Shown here one piece after another: positions 7,760 through 16,284 of a DNA stretch of 42,350 nt (positions within the stretch are counted from its first letter, which is position 1; each line of letters opens with the position of its first letter). The position numbers and the translations under genes are program-made. Below the pieces are notes generated by a model. That model did not search any database. It was not told the DNA's origin and was given only the letters and a program-made list of their open reading frames with translations. This stretch comes from Duganella sp. Root1480D1 (GTDB lineage Bacteria > Pseudomonadota > Gammaproteobacteria > Burkholderiales > Burkholderiaceae_D): assembly GCF_001427305.1 (NCBI RefSeq), contig NZ_LMFZ01000001.1:645257-687606 (forward strand), given 5' to 3'.

Positions 7760-8806
7760 ATGGACCGTCGCGACCTTGCATGGAGGCTCTTGCTGAAGCA
7801 CCACTTGCGGGAGGTGCTCGCCCGCCTGTTTCCTGATGTCCATGGCGACATCGCTTGGCCAAAAGGCTGTTACCTGCCCGATAACAGCCTCCCGCCCGTC
7901 ACTGCCGATAGCCATACCGGCGAACGTGAAGTGGATTTCATTGCAATCGTCGCACTCAGGTGCGAGCCCCAGGCCTGCCTCCATGTGGAGGTCCAATGTA
8001 CTCGCCAGGCTGGATTTGCTGACCGCATGGCGCTCTACCATGCGCGGCTGCGCGATCGATTTGGCATGCCAGTTATCAGCCTTGCAATCCTTGGCGACTC
8101 CAGCCCGGGTTGGCGCCCGCACTCCTCGTCAGACCTGCACGGTGGTTATGGCACGACTTTCCAATTCAGGACCGCCAAATTGCTCGATCTCCGCTCACAC
8201 CTGGAACAGCTTATTGCCAGCCGGAACCCAGTGGACCTGGTGCTGGCGGCGCATTTGCTTGGCGTGGCCACGCGCCGCCACACCGAATTGCGCTACCCGG
8301 CAAAACTTCGCCTGCTGCAATCCTTACACACTCATCACTGCACGGGCCGGGAACTTAATGAACTTCGGACGATCATAGACTGCTTAATGCCGCTACCCGA
8401 AGCATGGCAAAGGAGAATGGCGATGGATATCGAACAATTTGTATTGGACCACGAGAAAGAGGACAAGAACAGCCTGAACTACCTGATCCCGGAGCTGATC
8501 CTCCAGCGATGCAAAAGGCAGGCCGCGGCTGAGGGCGCAGCTATGGGTGAAGCAAGGGGACAGGCAATTGGCGAGGCGCGAGGTGAAGCGCGGGGTGAGG
8601 CGCGGGGCGAAGCACGAGGCGAAGCCCGAGGGCGGCGACAGACACTTGAGCTCCAGCTTGAAGTCCAGTTTGGCAAGCTTTCTCCCAAGCTGCTGCGCAC
8701 ACTGGAGCGAGCGAATGCAAGGCAACTGGAGCGCCTGGCCATCGCACTACTCGATGCCGGATCGCTGGAGGGAGCATTAAGCGCCGCCGGCCTGCACCGC
8801 AGATGA
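7760..8806 (+). CDS. DUF4351 / Rpn-like (PD-(D/E)XK-type) protein
   Basis: A 348-residue protein of the group often labelled putative transposase or cytosolic protein. The core has a nuclease-like signature EREVDFIAIV (residues about 55-64) followed after about ten residues by CLHVEVQC, then FADRMALYHARLRDRFGMPVISLAIL; the final catalytic position reads EVQ rather than ExK, as is common in this family. A linker of GEAR repeats and a C-terminal DUF4351-type helical domain (LELQLEVQFGKLSPKLLRTLERAN) follow. The frame could start at a TTG (7691), but the ATG at 7760 avoids overlapping the divergent rpsF promoter. Rpn-like proteins promote recombination; function here is unproven. Confidence 0.75.
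   Translation: MDRRDLAWRLLLKHHLREVLARLFPDVHGDIAWPKGCYLPDNSLPPVTADSHTGEREVDFIAIVALRCEPQACLHVEVQCTRQAGFADRMALYHARLRDRFGMPVISLAILGDSSPGWRPHSSSDLHGGYGTTFQFRTAKLLDLRSHLEQLIASRNPVDLVLAAHLLGVATRRHTELRYPAKLRLLQSLHTHHCTGRELNELRTIIDCLMPLPEAWQRRMAMDIEQFVLDHEKEDKNSLNYLIPELILQRCKRQAAAEGAAMGEARGQAIGEARGEARGEARGEARGEARGRRQTLELQLEVQFGKLSPKLLRTLERANARQLERLAIALLDAGSLEGALSAAGLHRR
8570..8629 (+). repeat. Five tandem 12-bp units coding Gly-Glu-Ala-Arg
   Basis: Five degenerate copies of GGYGARGCNCGR encode (GEAR)x5 within the linker of the DUF4351 protein. Third-position changes between units show the repeat is conserved at protein level, probably as a charged flexible or helical linker. Confidence 0.85.
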
Positions 8807-9244
8807 ATTGGCTGAGGCACCCTGCCGGCTACCTGCCGAACGCAAGATTCCAACCAAAAACCCCAGGCCTGCAGCGAACCAGATCAGGGAAGCAATGACA
8901 TCAAAGGTCCAGAAGCGGTCGGGAAACTTGTACAAATAAGGCAACACCAGCAAGCCACGCAGGAGGCAGATGGCTGCCACAGTCCCTTGCACCATTTGCG
9001 CACAAGGCAGCCAGCGCAGCAAACCTGCCCCCGCCAGCGCGTAAGCCGCGCAGACGACCATCAGCAACCCGATCATCACGGCCCCGGCTGGAGCGAGCAA
9101 TCCGCCAGCCTGCGCCGACGCCACCACTTTGGGCGGCGCCTGCAGGAAGGCATACCATTCCGGCCCCAGCAAGGGAGCTGCGAAATGGATTACGGCACCA
9201 AAAAGCGATATTCCCGCCGCCAGCAAGAAAGCAAACCGTCCCAT
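8777..9244 (-). CDS. Small integral membrane protein of unknown function
   Basis: A 155-residue protein with about four membrane segments ([81 protein letters not shown]). I do not recognise a named family. The ATG at 9244 is preceded by GGAGG and starts just before the first membrane helix; 24 more codons are open upstream but without support. Its 3' end overlaps that of the convergent DUF4351 gene by 30 bases. Divergent from lexA, whose SOS boxes lie about 85-115 bp upstream of it. Confidence 0.75.
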   Translation of the reverse strand: MGRFAFLLAAGISLFGAVIHFAAPLLGPEWYAFLQAPPKVVASAQAGGLLAPAGAVMIGLLMVVCAAYALAGAGLLRWLPCAQMVQGTVAAICLLRGLLVLPYLYKFPDRFWTFDVIASLIWFAAGLGFLVGILRSAGSRQGASANSSAVQAGGA

Positions 9245-9327
9245 CCTGCCCTCCAATGGTTGTCGAATCGATATTAAGCCGAATATTTTCTGTAGATGCA
9301 ACAAATTTACTTGCAATTCCTTTCATA

Positions 9328-9343
9328 CTGTACAAAAATACAG
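9328..9343 (+). promoter_or_regulatory. LexA (SOS) box 1
   Basis: CTGTACAAAAATACAG matches the LexA consensus CTG-N10-CAG with inner T and A kept on both sides. Lies 32 bases upstream of lexA, after a possible -35 TTGCAA at 9311-9316. Confidence 0.88.
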
Positions 9344-9344
9344 A

Positions 9345-9360
9345 CTGTCTAAATCCACAG
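9345..9360 (+). promoter_or_regulatory. LexA (SOS) box 2
   Basis: CTGTCTAAATCCACAG again fits CTG-N10-CAG and starts 17 bp after box 1. Tandem boxes before lexA give tight autorepression, as in Escherichia coli. Confidence 0.8.
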
Positions 9361-9374
9361 TCCACTATGGCGCC

Positions 9375-10064
9375 ATGATCAAGCTCACAGCACGACAAGA
9401 ACAGATCCTCGACCTGATCAAGGATGCGATCGAAAACACCGGTTTCCCCCCGACCCGCGCTGAAATCGCAGCGGAACTTGGCTTCAAATCCGCCAATGCA
9501 GCCGAAGAGCACCTGAAAGCGCTCCAGCGCAAGGGCGCAATTGAGATCACTGCCGGCACTTCGCGCGGCATCCGCCTGACCGGCAATTTCGGCGGCCCGG
9601 CAACCGGCACCGCAAAACCGGGCCCTGCCCCGCGCGCCAAAGTCGAATTCGACGACATGCCGGCCGTGCCGGCGGGCATGCTGATGACCTTGCCGCTGAT
9701 CGGCCGCGTCGCCGCCGGCTCGCCGATCCTGGCGCAGGAAAACCTGGAAACGACTTTCAGCGTCGACCCCAAGCTGTTCTCGGCCAAGCCCGACTTCCTG
9801 CTGAAAGTGCGCGGCGAATCGATGCGCGACATCGGCATCATGGACGGCGACCTGCTGGCCGTGAAAAAGACCGACAGCGCGCGCAACGGACAAGTCGTTG
9901 TGGCCCGCATCGGCAACGATGTCACGGTCAAGACCTACCGCAAGACCGGCAGCAAGATCGAACTGCTGCCGGAAAACCCGGACTTCAAGATCATCACCGT
10001 CAATCCTGAAGACGACTTCGCGCTGGAAGGCCTGGCCGTCGGCCTGATGCGGACCTGGCACTGA
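9375..10064 (+). CDS. lexA: LexA repressor
   Basis: SOS-response repressor and self-cleaving serine protease, 229 residues. N-terminal winged helix ([40 protein letters not shown]). The self-cleavage bond is Ala114-Gly115 (RVAAGSPI); catalytic Ser149 lies in RGESMRD and Lys186 in VTVKTY. The frame is open for 82 codons upstream, but the ATG at 9375 matches the conserved MIKLTARQ start and lies right after the SOS boxes. The stop overlaps the ATG of a degenerate GST reading frame by one base. Confidence 0.97.
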   Translation: MIKLTARQEQILDLIKDAIENTGFPPTRAEIAAELGFKSANAAEEHLKALQRKGAIEITAGTSRGIRLTGNFGGPATGTAKPGPAPRAKVEFDDMPAVPAGMLMTLPLIGRVAAGSPILAQENLETTFSVDPKLFSAKPDFLLKVRGESMRDIGIMDGDLLAVKKTDSARNGQVVVARIGNDVTVKTYRKTGSKIELLPENPDFKIITVNPEDDFALEGLAVGLMRTWH

Positions 10065-10156
10065 TGTTCAAGCTGTATGGCTGCGCCTCATCCGGCCGCA
10101 CTTTCAAAGTGCGGCTGATCCTGGCGCAACTCACCCAAGGTGCCGTGCCGTTTTAG
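10064..10156 (+). pseudogene. Fossil of a glutathione S-transferase gene (N-terminal 30 codons)
   Basis: An ATG overlapping the lexA stop (TGATG) opens a frame reading [20 protein letters not shown] then AQLTQGAVPF and TAG. This looks like the first strand and helix of the GST thioredoxin fold (typical: FKLY...SGN..KVRL.LA.L). The frame then stops; no remaining GST domain is seen before the next gene at 10256. Best read as a deleted gene that was once translationally coupled to lexA. Confidence 0.6.
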
Positions 10157-10255
10157 CCGGCCTGCTCCGCGATTCCTGCAGCCTGTCGCAACCGGCTGCC
10201 ACGGCAAGCATCATCCGAGTTATCCTTCTTGCATCGAAAACAAGATGGAGACAAT

Positions 10256-11284
10256 ATGCATGTCCGCCGTATCAGCTCGATCGTATGCGCCTTCGCACTG
10301 TCCATTCAGGCCGCATATGCCGCCGCGCCGCAACAGCAGTTCGTCAATATGGGCGACCTGCCGCTTGAAAACAAAGCCACCATCAGCGATTGTTCGATCG
10401 GCTACCGCACCTTCGGCACCCTGAATGCCGACAAATCCAACGTCATCCTGTTCACCACCTGGCACACCGGCACCAGCCGCGATGCGGCAGGCATGCTGCA
10501 AAGCGGCGCCCTGTTCGATCCGGCGCCGTGGTACGTGGTCGTGGTCGATGCCCTGGGCAATGGCGTATCCTGTTCGCCGTCCAACAGCAAGGCCCAGCCC
10601 GGCCCCGCCTTCCCGCAATTTTCGGTCCGCGACATGGTCGCCAGCCAGCACAAGCTGCTGACGGAAAAACTGGGGATCAAGCATGTGCACGCCGTCATGG
10701 GCTATTCGATGGGCGGCATGCAGGCCTTCCAATGGGCCGTGAGCTACCCGGGCTTCATGGACGTTGCGATCCCGATCGCCGGCACGCCGCGCCTGACTTC
10801 CTCCGACATGCTGTTCCTGCGCATTGTCGAGAAGTCGGTGCTCGACGAGCCGGCCTATGCGGGCGGCCGCTATGCCAGGAATCCGCCGCTGCCAATGTAT
10901 AACCTGCTGTTCGCCATGAACTTCGACAGCCCGGCACATCGCAGCGCAAGGACCGCACCGAAGGACTTCGAAAAATTCTTCCGCGAGAGCCAGGCTTCCG
11001 ATCCTGACGGCACGGATGCCAACAACTCCCTGTGGCAGATCCGCGCCGTACTGGGCCACGATATCGCCCAAGGCGGCAAGCTGGAGGAAACGGCACCCCG
11101 TATCAAGGCCCGCCTGGTGCCGATCAACGCGGCGCAAGACCACCTGGTCAATCCCGGGCCAGCGATCGCCTTTGCCAAGCTGCGCAAGGAAGAAGCGACA
11201 GTGCTCGACACCGATTGCGGACACGCCGCCCTGCGCTGCGCCATGCCGGCCATGAAGGCAGTTGTGGAAAAAGCGCTACGCTAA
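10256..11284 (+). CDS. Exported alpha/beta-hydrolase, homoserine O-acetyltransferase (MetX)-like
   Basis: A 342-residue alpha/beta-hydrolase with an N-terminal signal peptide (VRRISSIVCAFALSIQAAYA, cleavage near residue 22-23). The catalytic triad is readable: Ser151 in GYSMGGMQAF, Asp295 in AAQDHLVNPG and His323 in DCGHAAL. GYSMGGMQAFQWA and the NGVSCSPSNS segment resemble MetX acyltransferases, but a signal peptide argues for a periplasmic or secreted hydrolase rather than methionine synthesis. GGAG lies 8 bases before the ATG at 10256. The following gene also encodes an exported hydrolase, and both share a similar 22-bp motif about 80 bases upstream. Confidence 0.85.
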   Translation: MHVRRISSIVCAFALSIQAAYAAAPQQQFVNMGDLPLENKATISDCSIGYRTFGTLNADKSNVILFTTWHTGTSRDAAGMLQSGALFDPAPWYVVVVDALGNGVSCSPSNSKAQPGPAFPQFSVRDMVASQHKLLTEKLGIKHVHAVMGYSMGGMQAFQWAVSYPGFMDVAIPIAGTPRLTSSDMLFLRIVEKSVLDEPAYAGGRYARNPPLPMYNLLFAMNFDSPAHRSARTAPKDFEKFFRESQASDPDGTDANNSLWQIRAVLGHDIAQGGKLEETAPRIKARLVPINAAQDHLVNPGPAIAFAKLRKEEATVLDTDCGHAALRCAMPAMKAVVEKALR

Positions 11285-11318
11285 GCCTGCAGCCTGTGCC
11301 GCCAATCCTGCAGTTCGT

Positions 11319-11345
11319 CGCAGCCACGCTCCCCGGGTGGCTGCG
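11319..11345. other. Intergenic hairpin
   Basis: CGCAGCCAC and GTGGCTGCG form a perfect 9-bp stem with a 9-base spacer, 35 bases after the hydrolase stop. There is no T run, so it may be a processing or factor-dependent stop signal; its role is uncertain. Confidence 0.4.
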
Positions 11346-11389
11346 CTAACTTACAGTCACAAAAAACACACCACTACCGGGGAGATCAG

Positions 11390-12853
11390 ATGTTCAAGCC
11401 TTTATGCGTCGCAGCCGCGATGCTGGCAGCGCAATCCGCGTTTGCCTTCGACAACCAGACCAACCACTACCGCCTCAGCATCGACAAGGATGCCAACCGT
11501 GCCCACGTCGAAGCCGACGTGTGGGTCGAGGGCCGCGACCTGGTGCTGTTCAATTGCATGCCCATTCCGCAATTGAAGAACGGCCAGGCCGATCTGATCG
11601 ACAAGCTGGCCGTGCGCGACATGGCCGGCAACCCCGTCGCGCTCACCGACAAAGGCGAAGGCGAATACGAAGTGGATGGCGACCGCCGCTTGCACCTCTC
11701 CTACGATATCCGCCTGGAGCACGACAAATACGAATGGCCGGGCGGGAACGAAGAAGTGTCGTATCACACCGACGAAGGCCTGATGTCGGTCGGCTACCCG
11801 CTGTTCATCGTGCCGGGCGTGAAGATGCTTGGCCAGACCGAAGTCGCCTTCGAGTTGCCACAGGGCTGGAAAGCCAATACGCCGTGGCGCAGCGGCGGCA
11901 AGCCAGGCACCTTCGTCGTCGATACGCGGCGCGAACTGGTGAACAACGCCTTCTTCTTCGGCACCGCCCGCGCCGAGACCTTCAAGGCCGGCGGCGTGGA
12001 AATGACGCTGGTGATGGGCAAGCAATACTGGAAGCGCCGCGACGCCTTCGTCTCCATGATCGGCAAACAGATGAGCAGCTACCAGAAGCTGTACGGCCGC
12101 GGCCCGGTTGCCGAGCGCTTCCTGATCGTGATCAACCAGGGCGATACCGGCGATGGCGGCGCGTTTGCCGGCTCCTTCAGCCAGTACCTGAAGGACGATG
12201 GCAGCGAAGTCTCGCGCCCGATCTGGGGCAAGGTAATGTCGCACGAACTGGCCCACTTCTGGGATGGCCACTCCCTGGTGCCGAAGAACGAGAGCGAAGA
12301 ATGGTTCAAGGAAGGCGTCAACGACTACGTCACCGTGATCACCATGGCGCGCAACCAGCTGATGGAACGCAGCATGCTGATCCAGCAGCTGGAAAATCTC
12401 GCACGAGGCCAGAACGTCGCGCGCAATGTGCAGGGCCTGACCGTGACAGTGCGTGAAGCGGTGAAGGACAAGCACCGCAACTGGCTGCTGGTCTACGGCG
12501 GCGGCACGATTGCCGGCCTGGCGATGGATGTCGAACTGCGCAAGGCCAGCAAAGGCAAGGTCAGCCTGGACACGCTGCTGAACGAGATGTACAAGGAATT
12601 TGGCCATCAGGGCAAGCAATACGACCAGGCCGACATTGTCCGCATCGGCAAGGCGATCAGCGGCGTCGATCTCGACCCGCTGTTGAACAATATTGTCGCC
12701 ACCAGCAAGGCGCCCGATCTTGGCCCGCTGTTCAAGGACATCGGCCTGCGCCTCGAGCAATTCGGCATGCTCGAAACCTACCTGCTGCGCGACCCTGCCG
12801 CCACGCCGGAACAGAAAGCCCGCTTCAGCGCCATCTTCGGCATCCCGTATTAA
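11390..12853 (+). CDS. Exported zinc metallopeptidase of the M1/M61 (gluzincin) type
   Basis: A 487-residue protein with a signal peptide (FKPLCVAAAMLAAQSAFA). The zinc site is HELAH (His285, Glu286, His289), with the third ligand Glu308 in WFKEGVNDY, giving HExxH-x18-E, the spacing of M1 and M61 peptidases. The N-terminal half is a beta-rich domain like that preceding the catalytic domain in M61 glycyl aminopeptidases. No PDZ domain is evident. GGGGAG precedes the ATG. Periplasmic or secreted peptidase; substrate unknown. Confidence 0.82.
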   Translation: MFKPLCVAAAMLAAQSAFAFDNQTNHYRLSIDKDANRAHVEADVWVEGRDLVLFNCMPIPQLKNGQADLIDKLAVRDMAGNPVALTDKGEGEYEVDGDRRLHLSYDIRLEHDKYEWPGGNEEVSYHTDEGLMSVGYPLFIVPGVKMLGQTEVAFELPQGWKANTPWRSGGKPGTFVVDTRRELVNNAFFFGTARAETFKAGGVEMTLVMGKQYWKRRDAFVSMIGKQMSSYQKLYGRGPVAERFLIVINQGDTGDGGAFAGSFSQYLKDDGSEVSRPIWGKVMSHELAHFWDGHSLVPKNESEEWFKEGVNDYVTVITMARNQLMERSMLIQQLENLARGQNVARNVQGLTVTVREAVKDKHRNWLLVYGGGTIAGLAMDVELRKASKGKVSLDTLLNEMYKEFGHQGKQYDQADIVRIGKAISGVDLDPLLNNIVATSKAPDLGPLFKDIGLRLEQFGMLETYLLRDPAATPEQKARFSAIFGIPY

Positions 12854-12964
12854 TGGACGAGGCCGTGTCACACCTTGGGGTCACACCCCAAAGAGGACAC
12901 GGCCTCATCCATTGCACTGCTGGGCCCGTGTCACACTTGGGGTGTGACCCCATGGTGTGACACG
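12852..12964. repeat. Two nested palindromes of the GTGTCACACC type
   Basis: The first palindrome has 18-base arms (12852-12869 and 12896-12913, one mismatch) enclosing a smaller stem TTGGGGT/ACCCCAA. The second has perfect 10-base arms (CGTGTCACAC 12927-12936, GTGTGACACG 12955-12964) enclosing TGGGGT/ACCCCA. It fills the gap between the convergent peptidase and metZ genes and touches the peptidase stop codon. It may act as a terminator and resembles other palindromes in this window, suggesting a dispersed repeat family. Confidence 0.85.
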
Positions 12965-12976
12965 AACTGGGCGGTA

Positions 12977-14206
12977 TCAGCCCAGCGCGTTCTTGAAGTC
13001 GGCGATCAGGTCGTCGGTGTCTTCGATGCCGACTGACACACGGATCAGGGAATCGGCAATGCCCATCGAGGCGCGGCGCTCCGGCCCCATCTCGTAGAAG
13101 ATGGTGTGCGAGACGGGGATCACCAGAGTGCGCGTGTCGCCCAGGTTGGAGGTTGGAATCGCCAGCTTCAGCTTGTTCAGGTAGTCGAAGCAATCGATAC
13201 CGTCTTTCAGCTCAAAGCTCAACAGCGAACCGAAGTCCTTGAACAGTTCCGCTGCGATGCCGTGCTGCGGGTGCGATTTCAGCCCCGGGTAGTAGACGGC
13301 TGCCACGCGCTCGTCGGCTTCCAGCATTTCCGCCAGGGCGCGGGCGTTGGCACAGGTGCGCTCCATGCGCAGCGCCAGCGTCTCGGCGCCCACGGCGATC
13401 GTGTGCGCTGCCTCCGGCGCCAGCGACGCGCCGAAATCGCGCAGCGCCTTGGCGCGGATCTGCACCAGGCCCCACTGCAGCGCAGGATTCTTCTTGTAGT
13501 TCTCGAAGATGTTCGGGAACCTGCTCCAGTCGTAGGCGCCGGTATCGGTCAGCGCGCCGCCCAGCGCATTGCCATGGCCGCCAATCGACTTGGTCAGCGC
13601 ATTCACCACCAGGCCCGCACCCACGTCCTTCGGGCGGAACAGGCAGGGCGACGTCATCGTGTTATCCACGATGTACAGGATGCCGCGCTCTGCGCACAGC
13701 TCACCGATGCGTTTCAGGTCGGCGATCTGGGTGCGCGGGTTGGCGATGGTTTCCACGAACACCACGCGGGTTTCAGGCTTGAGCGCTGCAGCCACATTGG
13801 CTGCGTCGGTGGCGTCGACAAAGTCCACGCCCACCCCCTGCCCCGCCACGGTTTGCCACAGCGAGTTGGTATTCCCGAACAGGAACGACGACGACACGAC
13901 ATGATCGCCGGCACGCAGCAGCGCCTGGAACACGGCGCCAATCGCGCCCATGCCCGTGGCGAAACAGATCGTGCCCACGCCCTGCTCCATCTTGCTGACC
14001 TTGTCCTCCAGCGCGGCAACCGTCGGGTTGCCCTGGCGGCCGTAGCGGAAGCCCGGCTCCTTGCCCTGGAACACCGACGCCAATTGGCGGGCGTCGGCGT
14101 AGCCGAAAGTCACCGAAGTGTGGATCGGCTTATGCAGCGAGCCGTGCTCGATGCCTTTCTGGCGGTCGTTGTGCAGGATGGTGGTCGTGAAGCCGTAGTT
14201 CTTCAT
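12977..14206 (-). CDS. metZ: O-succinylhomoserine sulfhydrylase / cystathionine gamma-synthase family
   Basis: PLP enzyme of methionine synthesis, 409 residues. Visible are YGRQGNPTVAALEDKVSKME, the cofactor-binding CFATGMGAIGAVFQALL, the Asp of YIVDNTMTSP, and the PLP-lysine region NALTKSIGGHGNALGG. The end SLIRVSVGIEDTDDLIADF is typical of the family. It follows purF with a one-base overlap (TGATG), as in the conserved purF-metZ order of many proteobacteria, which favours direct sulfhydrylation of activated homoserine. Cystathionine gamma-synthase activity cannot be excluded. Confidence 0.85.
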   Translation of the reverse strand: MKNYGFTTTILHNDRQKGIEHGSLHKPIHTSVTFGYADARQLASVFQGKEPGFRYGRQGNPTVAALEDKVSKMEQGVGTICFATGMGAIGAVFQALLRAGDHVVSSSFLFGNTNSLWQTVAGQGVGVDFVDATDAANVAAALKPETRVVFVETIANPRTQIADLKRIGELCAERGILYIVDNTMTSPCLFRPKDVGAGLVVNALTKSIGGHGNALGGALTDTGAYDWSRFPNIFENYKKNPALQWGLVQIRAKALRDFGASLAPEAAHTIAVGAETLALRMERTCANARALAEMLEADERVAAVYYPGLKSHPQHGIAAELFKDFGSLLSFELKDGIDCFDYLNKLKLAIPTSNLGDTRTLVIPVSHTIFYEMGPERRASMGIADSLIRVSVGIEDTDDLIADFKNALG

Positions 14207-15732
14207 CAGGATTCCGTCGTAGCAGTATTCAGGTTCAGTTGAGTGCGTGCTGCGTCTTCGGCAACCTTGGCCTTGGTCGGGTTGTGGCGCGCCTGTTCGA
14301 TGCGGTCCAGGTACTCGGCCGACACGTCGCCGGTGATGTACTTGCCATCGAAGCAGGAGGCTTCGAATTCGGTCAGCGCAGGATTGACGTCGGCGATGGA
14401 TTTCTTCAGGTCTTCCAGGTCCTGGTAGACCAGCGCGTCGGCAGTGATTTCCTTGCAGATCTCTTCCAGCGTGCGGCCGTGGGCGATCAGCTCGTCGCGG
14501 GTCGGCATGTCGATGCCGTACACGTTCGGGTACAGCACTGGGGGTGCGGCGGAGGCGAAGATCACTTTCTTGGCGCCGGCTTCGCGTGCCATCTGCACGA
14601 TCTCGCGCGACGTGGTGCCGCGCACGATGGAGTCATCCACCAGCAGCACAACCTTGTCCTTGAACTCGTCGCCGATGGCGTTCAGCTTCTGGCGCACCGA
14701 CTTCTTGCGCATGGCCTGGCCCGGCATGATGAAGGTACGGCCGATGTAGCGGTTCTTGATGAAGCCTTCGCGGTAGTCCACGCCCAGGCGCATCGCCAGC
14801 TGGATTGCGGCAGGACGCGAGGAGTCAGGGATCGGCATCACGACATCCACGCCTTCGGCCAGGCCTTCGCGCTTGATCTTGTCGGCCAGGTACTCGCCCA
14901 TTTTCAGGCGGGTGTTGTACACGGAGGCGCCGTCGATCACCGAGTCGGGACGTGCCAGGTACACGTATTCGAACACGCATGGATTCAGCTTGGGGGCAGC
15001 GGCGCAGATCTGCGCGTGCAGGTTGTTGTCGTTGTCGATGAAGATCGCTTCGCCAGGCAGCACGTCGCGCACGAAGCGGAAGCCCATGCCTTCCAGGGCC
15101 ACGGATTCGGAGGCGATCATGTACTCCTTGCCATCGGCGGTTTCGTTCTCACCCAGGCACAGTGGACGGATGCCGTTCGGGTCGCGGAAAGCCAGCATGC
15201 CGCTGCCTGCGATCTGCGCCACCGCGGCATAGCCGCCGCGCACGCGCTTGATCAGCACAGTCACCGCCTGGAAGATATTGGCCGGGGTCAGGTGAACGTC
15301 GGTGGAGGCCTTCTGGATCTCGTGCGCCAGCACGTTCAACAGCACTTCCGAGTCGGAGTCGGTGTTGATGTGGCGGCGGTCATTCTTGAACATCTCGTCC
15401 TTGAGTTGTTCCCAGTTGGTCAGGTTGCCGTTGTGCGCCAGGGTGATGCCGAACGGCGCATTGACGTAGAACGGCTGCGCTTCTTCCTCGCTGGAGGAAC
15501 CGGCAGTCGGGTAGCGGCAGTGGCCAATACCGGAACTGCCATTCAGCGAACGCATATTACGGGTGCGGAACACGTCGCGCACCAGGCCATTGGCCTTGTG
15601 CATGGAGAACGTGTTGCTTTGATTGGTTGCGATGCCTGCTGCGTCCTGGCCGCGATGCTGCAACAGAAGCAGCGCGTCATACAGCATCTGGTTGACTGGT
15701 TGGTGGGATACGACGCCGACGATGCCACACAT
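14206..15732 (-). CDS. purF: Amidophosphoribosyltransferase
   Basis: First committed enzyme of purine synthesis: transfers ammonia from glutamine to PRPP. 508 residues, full length. It begins MCGIVGVVSH, so Cys2 becomes the N-terminal nucleophile after Met removal. The glutaminase domain carries GIGHCRYPTAGSS and AHNGNLTN; the PRPP loop is VVLLVDDSIVRGTTSREIV. Lies between cvpA and metZ in one operon. Confidence 0.97.
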   Translation of the reverse strand: MCGIVGVVSHQPVNQMLYDALLLLQHRGQDAAGIATNQSNTFSMHKANGLVRDVFRTRNMRSLNGSSGIGHCRYPTAGSSSEEEAQPFYVNAPFGITLAHNGNLTNWEQLKDEMFKNDRRHINTDSDSEVLLNVLAHEIQKASTDVHLTPANIFQAVTVLIKRVRGGYAAVAQIAGSGMLAFRDPNGIRPLCLGENETADGKEYMIASESVALEGMGFRFVRDVLPGEAIFIDNDNNLHAQICAAAPKLNPCVFEYVYLARPDSVIDGASVYNTRLKMGEYLADKIKREGLAEGVDVVMPIPDSSRPAAIQLAMRLGVDYREGFIKNRYIGRTFIMPGQAMRKKSVRQKLNAIGDEFKDKVVLLVDDSIVRGTTSREIVQMAREAGAKKVIFASAAPPVLYPNVYGIDMPTRDELIAHGRTLEEICKEITADALVYQDLEDLKKSIADVNPALTEFEASCFDGKYITGDVSAEYLDRIEQARHNPTKAKVAEDAARTQLNLNTATTES

Positions 15733-15771
15733 GGTGTGCTCCTAAACTAGGTACTGCGGATTTAAAGAATT

Positions 15772-16260
15772 CTAAAAATGGACATGCTCCGCCATCGCGG
15801 CGGGCAGGAATGGTTTCACGGTACGCACGCCGGATTCCGCCATGGGGCTCAACAGCGCGTTCTGCCAGAAATCCTGCTTCGGCATCGAAGTCATCCCACA
15901 CAATATGACGCCGGCCAGCACAATCACAATGCCCCGGCCGAACCCGAACAGGGCTCCCAGGCCGCGATCGGCGAACGACAGGCCGCCCGCTTCGATCAGC
16001 GCGTTGATCGCCATGGTCAGCAAGGCCATGAGGATGAGCACTCCGATAAACAATGCAATGAAGGCAACGATCAGGCGCACCACGGCGCCCGGCAGGGATT
16101 CCGGCAGCATGGCGGCCAGCCATGGACCGTAAGCGTTGGCGACCACGAAGGCGATGACCCAGCCGGCCAGCGACAATACCTCCTTGACCAGGCCGCGCAT
16201 GGTACTGATGACGATAGATGCGATCAGCACGAAAATAACCAGGTAATCGAAAATCGTCAC
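15772..16260 (-). CDS. cvpA: CvpA-family membrane protein, GTG start
   Basis: A 162-residue inner-membrane protein with about four transmembrane helices (DYLVIFVLIASIVISTMRGL; VLSLAGWVIAFVVANAYG; LIVAFIALFIGVLILMALL; GFGRGIVIVLAGVILCGM). CvpA is required for colicin V production in Escherichia coli and affects envelope and purine phenotypes elsewhere. It starts with GTG at 16260, giving MTIFDYLVIF. It sits between the SPOR gene and purF, the common cvpA-purF arrangement. Confidence 0.92.
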   Translation of the reverse strand: MTIFDYLVIFVLIASIVISTMRGLVKEVLSLAGWVIAFVVANAYGPWLAAMLPESLPGAVVRLIVAFIALFIGVLILMALLTMAINALIEAGGLSFADRGLGALFGFGRGIVIVLAGVILCGMTSMPKQDFWQNALLSPMAESGVRTVKPFLPAAMAEHVHF

Positions 16261-16284
16261 GTCAGCGCAGCCTCAAATCGTCAG

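Noticed and set aside
8570..8629. Tandem repeats considered as a CRISPR array
   Set aside because: Units are 12 bp, contiguous without spacers, and keep a Gly-Glu-Ala-Arg reading frame inside a gene.
10256..11284. Calling this gene metX (methionine synthesis)
   Set aside because: It has a clear signal peptide, so a cytoplasmic homoserine acetyltransferase role is unlikely despite the similar active-site region.
11402..12871. 489-codon open frame on the minus strand
   Set aside because: Antisense to the metallopeptidase, which has a signal peptide and an intact HExxH-x18-E zinc site.
14239..15750. 503-codon open frame on the plus strand
   Set aside because: Antisense to purF; protein is His/Gln/Val-rich without any family signal.
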